Part shown: positions 8,138 to 19,847 of the stretch, piece after piece
Numbering within the stretch: position 1 is the first letter of the stretch
Layout of the letters: each line of letters opens with the position of its first letter
Assembly (NCBI RefSeq): GCF_014397025.1
Contig: NZ_JACJUO010000001.1
Location: forward strand, 1,350,501 to 1,414,500
DNA: 64,000 bases
Origin: Ochrobactrum sp. Marseille-Q0166
GTDB taxonomy: Bacteria > Pseudomonadota > Alphaproteobacteria > Rhizobiales > Rhizobiaceae
Reading direction: 5' to 3'
Translations under genes and position numbers: made by a program
Notes under the pieces: model-generated
What the model saw: the letters and a program-made list of their open reading frames with translations, nothing else
What the model was told of the DNA's origin: nothing
Database searches by the model: none

Positions 8138-8569
8138 ATGACAGTTAGATCGATTCTCGAAAGCAAGGGTAGGGATGTCGTCGTGATCAGACCCGATGAT
8201 ACGCTCTCCCACGCCATTGCCATTCTTGCGCAGTATAAAATCGGCGCGATTGTCGCTTGCGACGAGGCCGGGCATATCGAGGGTATTCTTTCGGAGCGTG
8301 ATGTTGTCCGCGCGATGGCAAGCATGGATGCGGAAATCTTGAACCGTCCCGTATCTGAATTTATGACTGCAAAAGTGCAGGTGTGCCGAGAGCATCACAC
8401 AATCAATCAGGTAATGGAAATTATGACGCATCACCGCTTCCGCCATATGCCGGTGGAAGAAAACGGTAAGCTCGCGGGAATCATTTCCATTGGTGACGTG
8501 GTCAAGCGTCGTATTGAAGACGTTGAACGCGAAGCAGAAGACATTCGTACCTATATTGCGACAGCGTAA
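8138..8569 (+). CDS. CBS domain pair protein
   Basis: The 143-aa protein consists almost only of two CBS motifs (about residues 8-65 and 75-135), which form a Bateman module that binds adenosine nucleotides. Recognisable pieces are DTLSHAIAILAQYKIGAIVA, GILSERDVVRAM and the second-repeat GIISIGDVVKRRIED. There is no attached enzyme domain, so it is a stand-alone sensor or regulator of unknown partner. The start at 8138 has GGGAGG nine bases upstream and is preferred to the in-frame ATG at 8090. A hairpin separates it from the convergent methylase gene. Confidence 0.92.
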   Translation: MTVRSILESKGRDVVVIRPDDTLSHAIAILAQYKIGAIVACDEAGHIEGILSERDVVRAMASMDAEILNRPVSEFMTAKVQVCREHHTINQVMEIMTHHRFRHMPVEENGKLAGIISIGDVVKRRIEDVEREAEDIRTYIATA

Positions 8570-8592
8570 GCATTTTAGCCGCTGACGAATCG

Positions 8593-8622
8593 ATATCTGG
8601 GGCTGTCATGCACCCCAGATAT
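8593..8622. terminator. Hairpin between convergent genes, possible terminator
   Basis: A 10-bp perfect stem (ATATCTGGGG / CCCCAGATAT) with a 10-base loop lies between the CBS gene and the oppositely oriented rRNA methylase gene. There is no clear T-run on either side, so it is a weak terminator candidate or an mRNA end stabiliser. Confidence 0.5.
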
Positions 8623-8632
8623 GATTTATGGC

Positions 8633-9502
8633 CTATGAGCCTTTACGCGCGCGCAGATAACGCTCGGCGGCATAAAGCGAAATCGCTGCCGCATTGGATA
8701 CATTGAGTGACTTAATTTCACCCGGCATATCTAACCGCGCCAGAGCGGTGACTGTTTCGCGTGTTTTCTGACGCAAACCCTTGCCTTCCGCACCGAGAAC
8801 CAGTGCAAGGCGGCTTCCTTCAAGGGTTGCTTCCATTTCCAAGGGGCCTTCCGAATCGAGGCCGATGGTCATGAATCCGAGGGAGTGAAGCTCTTCAAAT
8901 GCTTCTGCGAGGTTCCGGACTTCGATATGCGGAATAAGCTCGAGCGCGCCAGAAGCAGCTTTTGCAAGAACACCGCTTTCCTGGGGACTGTGGCGGCTTG
9001 TGGTGATGATCGCGCCAGCACCAAAAGCAACGGCAGAGCGAATGATCGCACCGACATTATGTGGATCGGTCACCTGATCAAGTACGAGCAAAAGCGGGCA
9101 TTCTTTAAGTTCAGAAAGCTTTTTGTGTCGAAGCGGTTCTGCTTCGATCATGACGCCTTGGTGCACGGCGTCGGAACCTGTTTCCTTATCAATCTCTTTG
9201 GGCTCTACGATTTCAACGGGGAAGGGCAGGTTTTCTGCTTCACCGATTTCGAGGCGGGTGAAGCCGTTGCGTGTGGCGCGCATGCGCAGAATCTTGCGTG
9301 CCGGGTTTTCGACTGCTGCACGTACAGTGTGCAGACCGTAAAGACGAACCGTCCCTTCGGCGACGCGCCCCGCCGGGATAGGCGCGCGCTGAGGCCGATG
9401 GGGAGTTTTTCCTTCCGATGCCGCTTTCTGATCGCGATGTTCGCGACGCAGACGTGCATAATGAGAATCTTTTGGGGTGCGGGGAGAATTTTGATCGTTC
9501 AT
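8633..9502 (-). CDS. rlmB: 23S rRNA (guanosine-2'-O)-methyltransferase, TrmH/RlmB family
   Basis: The 289-aa protein is a SPOUT methylase: an N-terminal substrate-binding domain (about residues 50-120, RLYGLHTVRAAVENP) and a C-terminal knotted domain with the three family motifs, DPHNVGAIIRSA, LVLGAEGKGLR and IKSLNVSNAAAISLYAAER. RlmB methylates G2251 of 23S rRNA; the closest family member fits, but the exact base is inferred. A Lys/Arg/Gln-rich tail of about 50 residues precedes the domains, as in rhizobial homologues. The start MNDQNSPR at 9502 is chosen because AGGA lies upstream; the 15-codon longer form from 9547 is possible. Confidence 0.9.
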   Translation of the reverse strand: MNDQNSPRTPKDSHYARLRREHRDQKAASEGKTPHRPQRAPIPAGRVAEGTVRLYGLHTVRAAVENPARKILRMRATRNGFTRLEIGEAENLPFPVEIVEPKEIDKETGSDAVHQGVMIEAEPLRHKKLSELKECPLLLVLDQVTDPHNVGAIIRSAVAFGAGAIITTSRHSPQESGVLAKAASGALELIPHIEVRNLAEAFEELHSLGFMTIGLDSEGPLEMEATLEGSRLALVLGAEGKGLRQKTRETVTALARLDMPGEIKSLNVSNAAAISLYAAERYLRARKGS

Positions 9503-9677
9503 GAGCGGCTTATATCCTGTCCACAGCAGGGAAGATAGCGTTTGCAATTTTATTTAGGCCAATAAAAGAGTGTTCGTATGAGCTTCAAATCCCAGTTTCT
9601 GGCGGTTCTTTGGCGTCTCATATGTATCGACATACGCAAGTTGTGGAAAGTTCTGCATTCTTTTCACTTTTACCCTG

Positions 9678-9706
9678 TTGACAGGAGCGACGCATATCGG
9701 CATAAG
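9678..9706 (+). promoter_or_regulatory. Probable sigma-70 promoter of the tRNA-Tyr/tRNA-Gly/tuf unit
   Basis: A perfect -35 hexamer TTGACA (9678-9683) is followed by a 17-bp spacer and a partial -10 hexamer CATAAG (9701-9706). Transcription would start near 9713, about 85 bases before tRNA-Tyr. It is the best match in the 295-bp gap before the tRNA genes. Confidence 0.55.
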
Positions 9707-9797
9707 CCCCCTCGCAGAACAACGGAACAGTCCAAACGGACAGCCTGAACTTCTGCAGAAAATGCCTAGTTACTCGACTCTGCTGATAGTGATATTA

Positions 9798-9882
9798 GGA
9801 GGAATGCCCGAGCGGTTAAAGGGGACGGACTGTAAATCCGTTGGCTAAGCCTACGTTGGTTCAAATCCAACTTCCTCCACCA
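9798..9882 (+). tRNA. tRNA-Tyr (anticodon GTA)
   Basis: An 85-nt class II tRNA with a long variable arm. The acceptor stem GGAGGAA pairs with TTCCTCC, the anticodon loop reads CTGTAAA (anticodon GTA), the T-loop is GGTTCAAATCC, and CCA is encoded at 9880-9882. It is the first gene of the tRNA/tuf/secE unit. Confidence 0.97.
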
Positions 9883-9906
9883 CTGTCGGATCAGAGTTTA
9901 GAGTAT

Positions 9907-9980
9907 GCGGGTATAGCTCAATGGTAGAGCAGCAGCCTTCCAAGCTGAATACACGGGTTCGATTCCCGTTACCCGCTCCA
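9907..9980 (+). tRNA. tRNA-Gly (anticodon TCC)
   Basis: A 74-nt tRNA with acceptor stem GCGGGTA/TACCCGC, D-arm AGCTCAATGGTAGAGC, anticodon loop CTTCCAA (anticodon TCC, reading GGA/GGG), T-arm CGGGTTCGATTCCCG and encoded CCA at the end. It lies 24 bases after tRNA-Tyr and 138 bases before tuf, as in the E. coli tyrU-glyT-tufB order. Confidence 0.97.
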
Positions 9981-10118
9981 AATCAAGTGAGCGGATAGGC
10001 AGTAAGGTATCATCGACGGGCGGTTCGCCGTTCCGTTTTGGCATAAATGTCGGCGTAAGGGTCTTTCAGGCTTTTGTGCTGGCGCTCGAGCGGTTCTAGA
10101 ACAAAGAGAACAACGGCG

Positions 10119-11294
10119 ATGGCAAAGAGCAAGTTTGAACGTAACAAACCACACGTTAACATTGGCACGATTGGTCACGTTGACCACGGCAAGACCTCGC
10201 TGACTGCAGCGATCACCAAGTTCTTCGGTGACTTCAAGGCCTATGACCAGATCGACGCTGCGCCTGAAGAAAAGGCTCGTGGTATCACCATTTCGACGTC
10301 GCACGTTGAATACGAAACTGCAAACCGTCACTACGCACACGTCGACTGCCCAGGTCACGCTGACTATGTCAAGAACATGATCACCGGTGCGGCACAGATG
10401 GACGGCGCGATCCTGGTTGTTTCGGCAGCTGATGGTCCAATGCCACAGACCCGTGAGCACATCCTGCTCGCTCGTCAGGTTGGTGTTCCTGCGATCGTCG
10501 TGTTCCTGAACAAGTGCGATCAGGTTGACGATGCTGAACTTCTCGAACTCGTAGAACTCGAAGTTCGTGAACTTCTCTCGAAGTACGACTTTCCGGGTGA
10601 TGAAACCCCAATCATCAAGGGTTCGGCACTTGCAGCTCTCGAAGATTCCTCGAAGGAACTCGGTGAAGACGCAATCCGCAATCTGATGGCTGCTGTTGAC
10701 GATTATATCCCAACTCCAGAACGTCCGATTGACCAGCCATTCCTGATGCCAATCGAAGACGTTTTCTCGATTTCGGGTCGTGGTACGGTTGTTACCGGTC
10801 GTGTTGAACGCGGTATCGTCAAGGTTGGCGAAGAAGTCGAAATCGTTGGCATCAAGCCTACCGGCAAGACGACTGTTACCGGCGTTGAAATGTTCCGCAA
10901 GCTGCTCGATCAGGGCCAGGCTGGCGATAACATCGGTGCACTGGTTCGCGGCATTGGTCGTGAAGACGTAGAGCGTGGTCAGGTTCTCTGCAAGCCAGGT
11001 TCGGTTAAGCCACACACCAAGTTCAAGGCAGAAGCATACATTCTGACGAAGGACGAAGGTGGTCGTCATACACCATTCTTCACCAACTACCGTCCACAGT
11101 TCTACTTCCGTACGACTGACGTGACCGGTGTTGTTACCCTGCCAGAAGGCACGGAAATGGTTATGCCTGGCGACAACGTTACGGTTGACGTTACGCTGAT
11201 CGTACCGATCGCAATGGAAGAGAAGCTCCGCTTCGCTATCCGTGAAGGTGGCCGTACCGTTGGTGCAGGCATCGTTGCTTCGATCATCGAGTAA
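10119..11294 (+). CDS. tuf: Elongation factor Tu, copy 1
   Basis: The 391-aa GTPase delivers aminoacyl-tRNA to the ribosome. G-motifs are GHVDHGKT (residues 19-26), DCPGH (about 81-85) and NKCD (about 136-139); domains 2 and 3 follow to the end, finishing [11 protein letters not shown]. The protein is identical, as far as can be read, to that of the second copy at 28037-29212; the genes differ only at a few third codon positions. This copy lies between tRNA-Gly and tRNA-Trp and leads to secE-nusG. The start at 10119 is fixed by comparison with copy 2; the ribosome binding site (AAAGAGAA) is weaker here than the GGAGAG of copy 2. Confidence 0.98.
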   Translation: MAKSKFERNKPHVNIGTIGHVDHGKTSLTAAITKFFGDFKAYDQIDAAPEEKARGITISTSHVEYETANRHYAHVDCPGHADYVKNMITGAAQMDGAILVVSAADGPMPQTREHILLARQVGVPAIVVFLNKCDQVDDAELLELVELEVRELLSKYDFPGDETPIIKGSALAALEDSSKELGEDAIRNLMAAVDDYIPTPERPIDQPFLMPIEDVFSISGRGTVVTGRVERGIVKVGEEVEIVGIKPTGKTTVTGVEMFRKLLDQGQAGDNIGALVRGIGREDVERGQVLCKPGSVKPHTKFKAEAYILTKDEGGRHTPFFTNYRPQFYFRTTDVTGVVTLPEGTEMVMPGDNVTVDVTLIVPIAMEEKLRFAIREGGRTVGAGIVASIIE

Positions 11295-11343
11295 AGATTT
11301 TGGCTGACGGTTTTGCTGTCAGTCAGACACTTCGGTGTCAAAT

Positions 11344-11419
11344 AGGGGTATAGCTCAGTTGGTAGAGCGACGGTCTCCAAAACCGTAGGTCGCGGGTTCG
11401 AACCCTGCTGCCCCTGCCA
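11344..11419 (+). tRNA. tRNA-Trp (anticodon CCA)
   Basis: A 76-nt tRNA: acceptor stem AGGGGTA/TGCCCCT (one G-T pair), D-arm AGCTCAGTTGGTAGAGC, anticodon loop CTCCAAA (anticodon CCA), T-arm CGGGTTCGAACCCTG and encoded CCA at 11417-11419. It lies 49 bases after tuf and directly before a strong terminator. Confidence 0.97.
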
Positions 11420-11423
11420 TTTT

Positions 11424-11466
11424 AAAACGGGTGCTCGTGGCTTGACTACGAGCACCCGTTTTTTGT
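11424..11466 (+). terminator. Strong Rho-independent terminator after tRNA-Trp
   Basis: A 15-bp stem (AAAACGGGTGCTCGT / ACGAGCACCCGTTTT) with a 12-base loop is followed by T residues. It should end the tRNA-Tyr/tRNA-Gly/tuf/tRNA-Trp transcript, so secE-nusG needs its own promoter or read-through. Confidence 0.93.
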
Positions 11467-11818
11467 ATTCTGAGTTAGCATTTTTGCTGGCTTATCTGTT
11501 TGGCGCTCTAACTTGAAGTGCGTTGACAGATAATGATAACTTTCCATCGGTTTCATGATCGGGTGGGGAAGGTTGCTGCTGTACGGTTGAATGGTTCGGC
11601 AAGTGATGTTCGTAAGGATCGGTTTTCCGATAAGCCTGTATGGTATTCTTTTAACTATTGGGCTTGTTTTTTTTGGGAATCGATTCTATGTAAGGTCAAC
11701 AGACACGCGGTGCGTGGGGCTGAATTTTCAGCTTTGCGTACCGTATACGCGTGGGTTCCTGTTTTTGATTCGCTTTTTGCTTCAAAAACGGTGGTTCACC
11801 AAGCAGGCAGAGTGACAG
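11467..11818 (+). other. Intergenic region upstream of secE
   Basis: This 352-bp stretch has no supported gene. It should hold the secE-nusG promoter because a strong terminator stands just upstream. A TTGACA occurs at 11523-11528 but without a good -10 at the right distance; TTGTTT and TATGTA with a 17-bp gap near 11664-11692 is a weak alternative. A 74-codon hydrophobic ORF (11591-11815) ends just before secE but has no ribosome binding site and was rejected. Confidence 0.4.
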
Positions 11819-12019
11819 ATGGCATCGAAGACGAATCCGATCACCTTTTTCCAGCAGGTTCGCGCTGAAACGGCGAAAGTGACCTGGCCGACACGGCGTG
11901 AAACGATCATCTCCACAATCATGGTTGTGGTTATGGCCTTTCTGGCTGCTACATTCTTTTTTCTAGCCGATCAGCTTATGGCCTATGGCGTAGAATTTAT
12001 ACTTGGCCTTGGCCGCTAA
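11819..12019 (+). CDS. secE: Preprotein translocase subunit SecE
   Basis: The 66-aa protein is the short single-span form of SecE found outside the enterobacteria. It has the conserved amphipathic helix FFQQVRAETAKVTWPTRRE (residues 10-28), including the VTWP motif, followed by one membrane segment (about 30-58). It clamps SecY (encoded at 38.9 kb) in the inner-membrane channel. Position just before nusG matches nearly all bacteria. The next gene starts 21 bases after its stop, so the two are cotranscribed. Confidence 0.96.
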   Translation: MASKTNPITFFQQVRAETAKVTWPTRRETIISTIMVVVMAFLAATFFFLADQLMAYGVEFILGLGR

Positions 12020-12040
12020 GCAGGATTGGGGATCTACGAG

Positions 12041-12568
12041 ATGACAGCGCGCTGGTATATCGTTCACGCCTATTCCAACTTCGAAAAGAAGGTGGCTGAG
12101 GATATCGAACTGAAGGCTGCTCAAAAAGGGCTTTCAGGCCTTATTGAGCAGATCGTTGTGCCGACAGAGAAGGTAGTTGAAGTTCGTCGTGGCCGTAAGG
12201 TTGATGCAGAGCGTAAATTCTTCCCTGGTTATGTTCTTGTTCGGGCAACGCTGACGGATGCTGTTTTCTCGCTGATCAAGAATACGCCTCGCGTTACCGG
12301 TTTTCTCGGTGATTCGAAGCCGGTTCCTGTTTCGCAGAAAGAAGTTGATCAGATTTTGAATCAAGTTCAGGACGGTGCGGAGCGTCCGAAGGCTTCGATC
12401 ACCTTCGAGGTTGGCGAAAATGTTCGTGTTTCCGATGGTCCGTTTGCGTCGTTTAACGGTATTGTTCAGGAAGTCGACGAAGAGCGTGCGCGTCTCAAGG
12501 TTGAAGTTTCCATTTTCGGGCGCGCGACGCCTGTGGATCTGGAATACGGTCAGGTAGATAAAGTCTGA
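12041..12568 (+). CDS. nusG: Transcription termination/antitermination factor NusG
   Basis: The 175-aa protein binds RNA polymerase and couples transcription to Rho or the ribosome. It has the NGN domain (RWYIVHAYSNFEKKVAEDI to about residue 115, with FFPGYVLV) and a C-terminal KOW domain (about 122-175, VGENVRVSDGPFASFNGIVQ). An insert or extension is absent, so length is normal. The start at 12041 (MTARWYIVHAYS) is preferred over an in-frame ATG 15 bases upstream. Confidence 0.97.
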   Translation: MTARWYIVHAYSNFEKKVAEDIELKAAQKGLSGLIEQIVVPTEKVVEVRRGRKVDAERKFFPGYVLVRATLTDAVFSLIKNTPRVTGFLGDSKPVPVSQKEVDQILNQVQDGAERPKASITFEVGENVRVSDGPFASFNGIVQEVDEERARLKVEVSIFGRATPVDLEYGQVDKV

Positions 12569-12752
12569 TCGTTTGCCCCTGCGGGGTTTCGTCGTAAGTG
12601 ACGAACAAATGGTGGGAGGATAGGCAGCTTAGCCGGTTGCCGATTTCGCACCACCGAACTGCCCGTCAGTTTGTCTGACGTCAGTCGAGAGCCGGATTTA
12701 CGGCATTAATCGAGAACGCTGTTTTACAGCATTTATATGAAGGCAGAATGCA
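12569..12752 (+). promoter_or_regulatory. rplK leader with possible r-protein control structure
   Basis: The 184-nt gap between nusG and rplK contains several local hairpins: CCCC TGC GGGG near 12577-12587, an outer GGTGG (12611-12615) with CCACC (12651-12655) enclosing GGCA/TGCC, and GTCAG TTTGT CTGAC near 12665-12679. In E. coli the L1 protein represses this operon by binding the rplK leader; a similar role here is inference only. Confidence 0.35.
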
Positions 12753-13181
12753 ATGGCTAAGAAAATTGCAGGCCAGTTGAAGCTGCAGGTAGCAGCCGCC
12801 TCGGCCACCCCATCGCCTCCGATCGGCCCAGCACTGGGTCAGCGCGGCATCAATATCATGGAATTCTGTAAGGCATTCAATGCTGCCTCGCAGGAAATGG
12901 AAAAGGGTTCCCCTGTTCCAGTCGTGATTACTTATTATCAGGACAAGTCTTTCACTTTTGTGATGAAGACGCCTCCGGTAACCTATTTCTTGAAGAAGGC
13001 TGCGAACCTCAAGTCTGGTTCGAAGGCTCCAGGCAAGGAAAAGGCCGGCACGATTGCACGCGACAAGGTTCGCGAAATTGCTTTGGCTAAGATGAAAGAT
13101 CTTAACGCAACTGACGTCGAAGCGGCTATGCGCATGGTCGAAGGTTCTGCCCGTTCGATGGGCCTGGAAGTGGTGGGCTAA
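12753..13181 (+). CDS. rplK: 50S ribosomal protein L11
   Basis: The 142-aa protein binds helices 43/44 of 23S rRNA at the GTPase centre. The N-terminal domain carries the proline-rich [20 protein letters not shown] segment that meets thiostrepton in other species, and the C-terminal RNA-binding domain contains [19 protein letters not shown]. Length is typical. It begins the rplKAJL set, with rplA starting four bases after the stop. Confidence 0.98.
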   Translation: MAKKIAGQLKLQVAAASATPSPPIGPALGQRGINIMEFCKAFNAASQEMEKGSPVPVVITYYQDKSFTFVMKTPPVTYFLKKAANLKSGSKAPGKEKAGTIARDKVREIALAKMKDLNATDVEAAMRMVEGSARSMGLEVVG

Positions 13182-13185
13182 GACT

Positions 13186-13887
13186 ATGGCAAAGATTTCC
13201 AAGCGCATTGCTAAGATCCGTGAAGGCATTGACGTCAACAAGCTTTATGATCTGTCCGATGCAATCGGTCTTGTTAAAGAGCGTGCTGTTGCAAAGTTCG
13301 ATGAAACCATCGAAATCGCAATGAATCTCGGCGTTGATCCACGTCATGCAGACCAGATGGTTCGCGGCGTTGTCAATCTGCCAAACGGCACTGGTCGTAC
13401 TGTTCGTGTAGCGGTTTTTGCGCGCGGCGATAAGGCTGAAGAAGCCAAGAAGGCTGGCGCTGACATCGTTGGTGCAGAAGACCTTTTTGAAATCGTCAAT
13501 AGCGGCAAGATCGAATTCGATCGCTGCATTGCGACACCTGACATGATGCCGCTTGTTGGTCGTCTGGGTAAGGTGCTTGGCCCACGCGGCATGATGCCAA
13601 ACCCTAAGGTTGGTACTGTAACTGTTGATGTTGCAGCGGCTGTTACCGCTTCCAAGGGTGGTGCAGTTGAGTTCCGCGTTGAAAAGGCTGGTATCATCCA
13701 CGCCGGCATCGGCAAGGTTTCCTTCGACAATCAGAAGCTCGAAGAAAATATCAAGGCTTTTGCTGATGCAGTTATCAAGGCAAAGCCTTCGGCTGCGAAG
13801 GGTGAATACGTCAAGCGCGTATCTATCTCGTCCAGCATGGGCGTCGGCGTTAAGGTCGATCCGGCAACTGTTAAAGTTGTAGCATAA
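13186..13887 (+). CDS. rplA: 50S ribosomal protein L1
   Basis: The 233-aa protein forms the L1 stalk of the 50S subunit and helps release E-site tRNA. It has the two-domain L1 fold, with the conserved loop [15 protein letters not shown] at about residues 126-140 and the N-terminal [15 protein letters not shown]. In many bacteria L1 also represses its own operon. It is followed by an unusually long (389-nt) structured gap before rplJ. Confidence 0.98.
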   Translation: MAKISKRIAKIREGIDVNKLYDLSDAIGLVKERAVAKFDETIEIAMNLGVDPRHADQMVRGVVNLPNGTGRTVRVAVFARGDKAEEAKKAGADIVGAEDLFEIVNSGKIEFDRCIATPDMMPLVGRLGKVLGPRGMMPNPKVGTVTVDVAAAVTASKGGAVEFRVEKAGIIHAGIGKVSFDNQKLEENIKAFADAVIKAKPSAAKGEYVKRVSISSSMGVGVKVDPATVKVVA

Positions 13888-14276
13888 TTTGGGGCTCCGG
13901 TTTGCCGGAGCCTGCTCCTTCCTTTGATGGAAGGGGGCTGGTGGTACTGCCAGATCGCGGAAGTGATCAAAAGTACAAAGATTCCGGATCGCATGATCCG
14001 GATAACCAGGCGAAAGTCTGGTTATCCTGTCCGAGATTGCAGGCGGATATTCATCTTAGGATGAGTTTCCTTAAACACCTAGCCTGCATGAGACGTGGAA
14101 TAACCCTGTTTCGCACGAACGTGCATACAAGGTTTGAACCGTAGTTGCCTTTGAGTGATGCCTGTTACTGGGATAGCTGAAGGGGACAGGATCCTCGAAC
14201 GTCGGGCTGACTGTGAAGTTTGCCCGGCAAAGGCAACCCGGCAGGACCATGTGGTCCTGTCTACTGGAGAGAGACA
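13888..14276 (+). promoter_or_regulatory. rplA-rplJ intergenic leader with hairpin array (L10-leader candidate)
   Basis: This 389-nt gap has a series of hairpins: GGCTCCGG/CCGGAGCC with a TTTG loop (13893-13912), CCTTCC/GGAAGG (about 13918-13934), TCCGGATC/GATCCGGA with GCAT loop (13983-14002), GATAACCAG/CTGGTTATC (14001-14026), and AGGACCA/TGGTCCT (about 14243-14259) just before the rplJ Shine-Dalgarno GGAGAGAG. In many bacteria L10-L7/L12 binds the rplJ leader and represses translation, and the 3' part (about 14130-14276) is the likely equivalent. The first hairpin lacks a T-run, so read-through from rplA is expected. Confidence 0.6.
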
Positions 14277-14795
14277 GTGGATAGAGCGGAAAAACGCGAA
14301 TTTGTCTCGTGGCTGAACGGCGCTTTCAAAGAGTCCGGTTCGGTCGTCGTGGCCCACTATACCGGTCTCACAGTTGCGCAGATGAGCGATCTTCGCTCAA
14401 AGATGCGTGACGCTGGTGGTACCGTTAAAGTCGCGAAAAACCGCCTTGCCAAGATCGCTCTTCAGGGCACGGAATCGGAAGGCATTTCTGACCTGTTTAC
14501 AGGCCAGACGGTTGTTGCTTACGCAAACGACCCAATTGCTGCTCCGAAAGTAGCCGTCGAATTCGCCAAGACTAACGACAAGCTCGTTATTCTCGGCGGT
14601 GCAATGGGTGCAACGACGCTTAACGCCGATGGCGTAAAGTCGCTGGCTTCGCTCCCATCGCTCGACGAACTGCGCGCAAAGCTGGTTGGAATGATCCAAA
14701 CCCCGGCTCAGCGTCTCGCAGTACTTACCAGCGCACCAGCGGGCCAGATCGCTCGCGTTATTGGCGCGCACGCCCGGAAGAACGAGGCGGCGTAA
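14277..14795 (+). CDS. rplJ: 50S ribosomal protein L10
   Basis: The 172-aa protein anchors L7/L12 dimers to the ribosome. The GTG at 14277 is taken as start because it follows GGAGAGAG and gives a protein beginning (M)[13 protein letters not shown], the form I recall for rhizobial L10; the in-frame ATG at 14220 would read through the leader hairpin. The N-terminal RNA-binding domain contains [17 protein letters not shown] and KVAKNRLAK; the C-terminal helix (about 135-172) carries the L12 binding sites and ends KNEAA. rplL follows after 51 bases. Confidence 0.96.
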   Translation: MDRAEKREFVSWLNGAFKESGSVVVAHYTGLTVAQMSDLRSKMRDAGGTVKVAKNRLAKIALQGTESEGISDLFTGQTVVAYANDPIAAPKVAVEFAKTNDKLVILGGAMGATTLNADGVKSLASLPSLDELRAKLVGMIQTPAQRLAVLTSAPAGQIARVIGAHARKNEAA

Positions 14796-14846
14796 GGCCG
14801 TTTTTCGCTGTCAATTGTTCAAACCTTAACTCAAGGAAATACCAAA

Positions 14847-15221
14847 ATGGCTGATCTCGCAAAGATCGTTGAAGACCTGTCGGCTCTGACCGTTCTCGAA
14901 GCTGCTGAACTTTCGAAGCTGCTGGAAGAAAAGTGGGGCGTTTCGGCTGCTGCTCCTGTAGCAGTTGCTGCTGCTGGTGGCGCTGCTCCAGCTGCTGCTG
15001 CTGAAGAAAAGACCGAATTTGACGTCGTTCTCGCTGATGGCGGCGCAAACAAGATCAACGTGATCAAGGAAGTTCGCGCGATCACAGGTCTCGGCCTCAA
15101 GGAAGCTAAGGACCTCGTTGAAGCAGCTCCTAAGGCTGTCAAGGAAGGCGCTTCCAAGGACGAAGCTGAAAAGATCAAGGCACAGCTCGAAGCAGCTGGC
15201 GCTAAGGTTGAACTTAAGTAA
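14847..15221 (+). CDS. rplL: 50S ribosomal protein L7/L12
   Basis: The 124-aa acidic protein forms the stalk that recruits translation factors. It has an N-terminal dimerisation helix pair (residues 1-32), an Ala/Pro/Gly-rich hinge (about 35-55) and the C-terminal factor-binding domain with [20 protein letters not shown] and [12 protein letters not shown]. The start at 14847 has AAGGAAAT upstream. A GC-rich hairpin follows directly after the stop and may set the ratio between rplJL and rpoBC mRNA. Confidence 0.98.
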   Translation: MADLAKIVEDLSALTVLEAAELSKLLEEKWGVSAAAPVAVAAAGGAAPAAAAEEKTEFDVVLADGGANKINVIKEVRAITGLGLKEAKDLVEAAPKAVKEGASKDEAEKIKAQLEAAGAKVELK

Positions 15222-15231
15222 GTTCTTTATT

Positions 15232-15258
15232 CTGGCGGACGGAAACGTCCGCCAGTTT
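15232..15258 (+). terminator. Attenuator-like hairpin between rplL and rpoB
   Basis: A perfect 10-bp stem (CTGGCGGACG / CGTCCGCCAG) with a GAAA tetraloop is followed by only three T (TTTAA). Such a hairpin with a weak T-run fits the partial terminator found between rplL and rpoB in E. coli, which lowers rpoBC expression relative to the r-proteins. Confidence 0.7.
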
Positions 15259-15510
15259 AACTCTGGGCTTGCATCTAGAGTAAATGCATGAAAAGAAACG
15301 AAAAGCGCGAAAATAGGTTCTCTTTATGCAAATCATAGTCAGAGCGAATTTAGTTACACCGTTCTGATCTTTTTAAACCCTTTTTCTGATGGCCTTGAAG
15401 GGGCTATCAGGAAACGGGTTTTAGCCCGTTAGAAGGACCGCCGAAAGGCGGCGCACGATAAAGGCCGCAAGGCGTGAGCAAGCCGTAAGGCTATAGAACG
15501 AGGAGCGACG
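15259..15510 (+). promoter_or_regulatory. Structured rpoB leader
   Basis: The 252 nt before rpoB hold three close hairpins: CTGATGGCC/GGCTATCAG (15386-15394 with 15402-15410, one G-U pair), AACGGG/CCCGTT with a six-base loop (15413-15430), and CCGCC/GGCGG with a GAAA loop (15438-15451). The Shine-Dalgarno GAGGAG is at about 15499-15504. Post-transcriptional control of rpoBC is known in other bacteria; a role here is inferred. No promoter was clearly recognised. Confidence 0.5.
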
Positions 15511-19641
<4,131 letters not shown>

Positions 19642-19651
19642 AAAACATCAA

Positions 19652-19680
19652 GGCGCGCCATGGTATTGCCGTGGCGCGCC
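19652..19680 (+). promoter_or_regulatory. Perfect hairpin between rpoB and rpoC without T-run
   Basis: GGCGCGCCA pairs with TGGCGCGCC, extended inward by a few pairs including a G-U, giving about 12 bp. No T-run follows, so it is not a standard terminator; it may stabilise the rpoB mRNA end or be a processing site. A second small hairpin AGGGCG/CGCCCT (19817-19834) lies just before the rpoC Shine-Dalgarno AAGGAG. Confidence 0.6.
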
Positions 19681-19847
19681 CGTAAGGTGTTTCCAGTAAA
19701 CGTGTAAAGCGGTTTGCGTTAGCGAAATGCCGAACGGAATGTGCAGTTAAAACTGCTTAATACCGCGATTTCTTTTCAAGATGGCAGGGATTTTTGGCCT
19801 GTCATTGACGACACACAGGGCGGCGGATCGCCCTCAAGGAGAACGGC

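Noticed and set aside
10000..10118. Possible tRNA-Thr between tRNA-Gly and tuf, as in E. coli
   Set aside because: No cloverleaf with a T-loop GGTTCRA could be placed in this stretch.
11591..11815. 74-codon hydrophobic ORF just before secE
   Set aside because: No ribosome binding site, and Arg/Cys/Phe-rich composition unlike a real small membrane protein; the region more likely holds the secE promoter.
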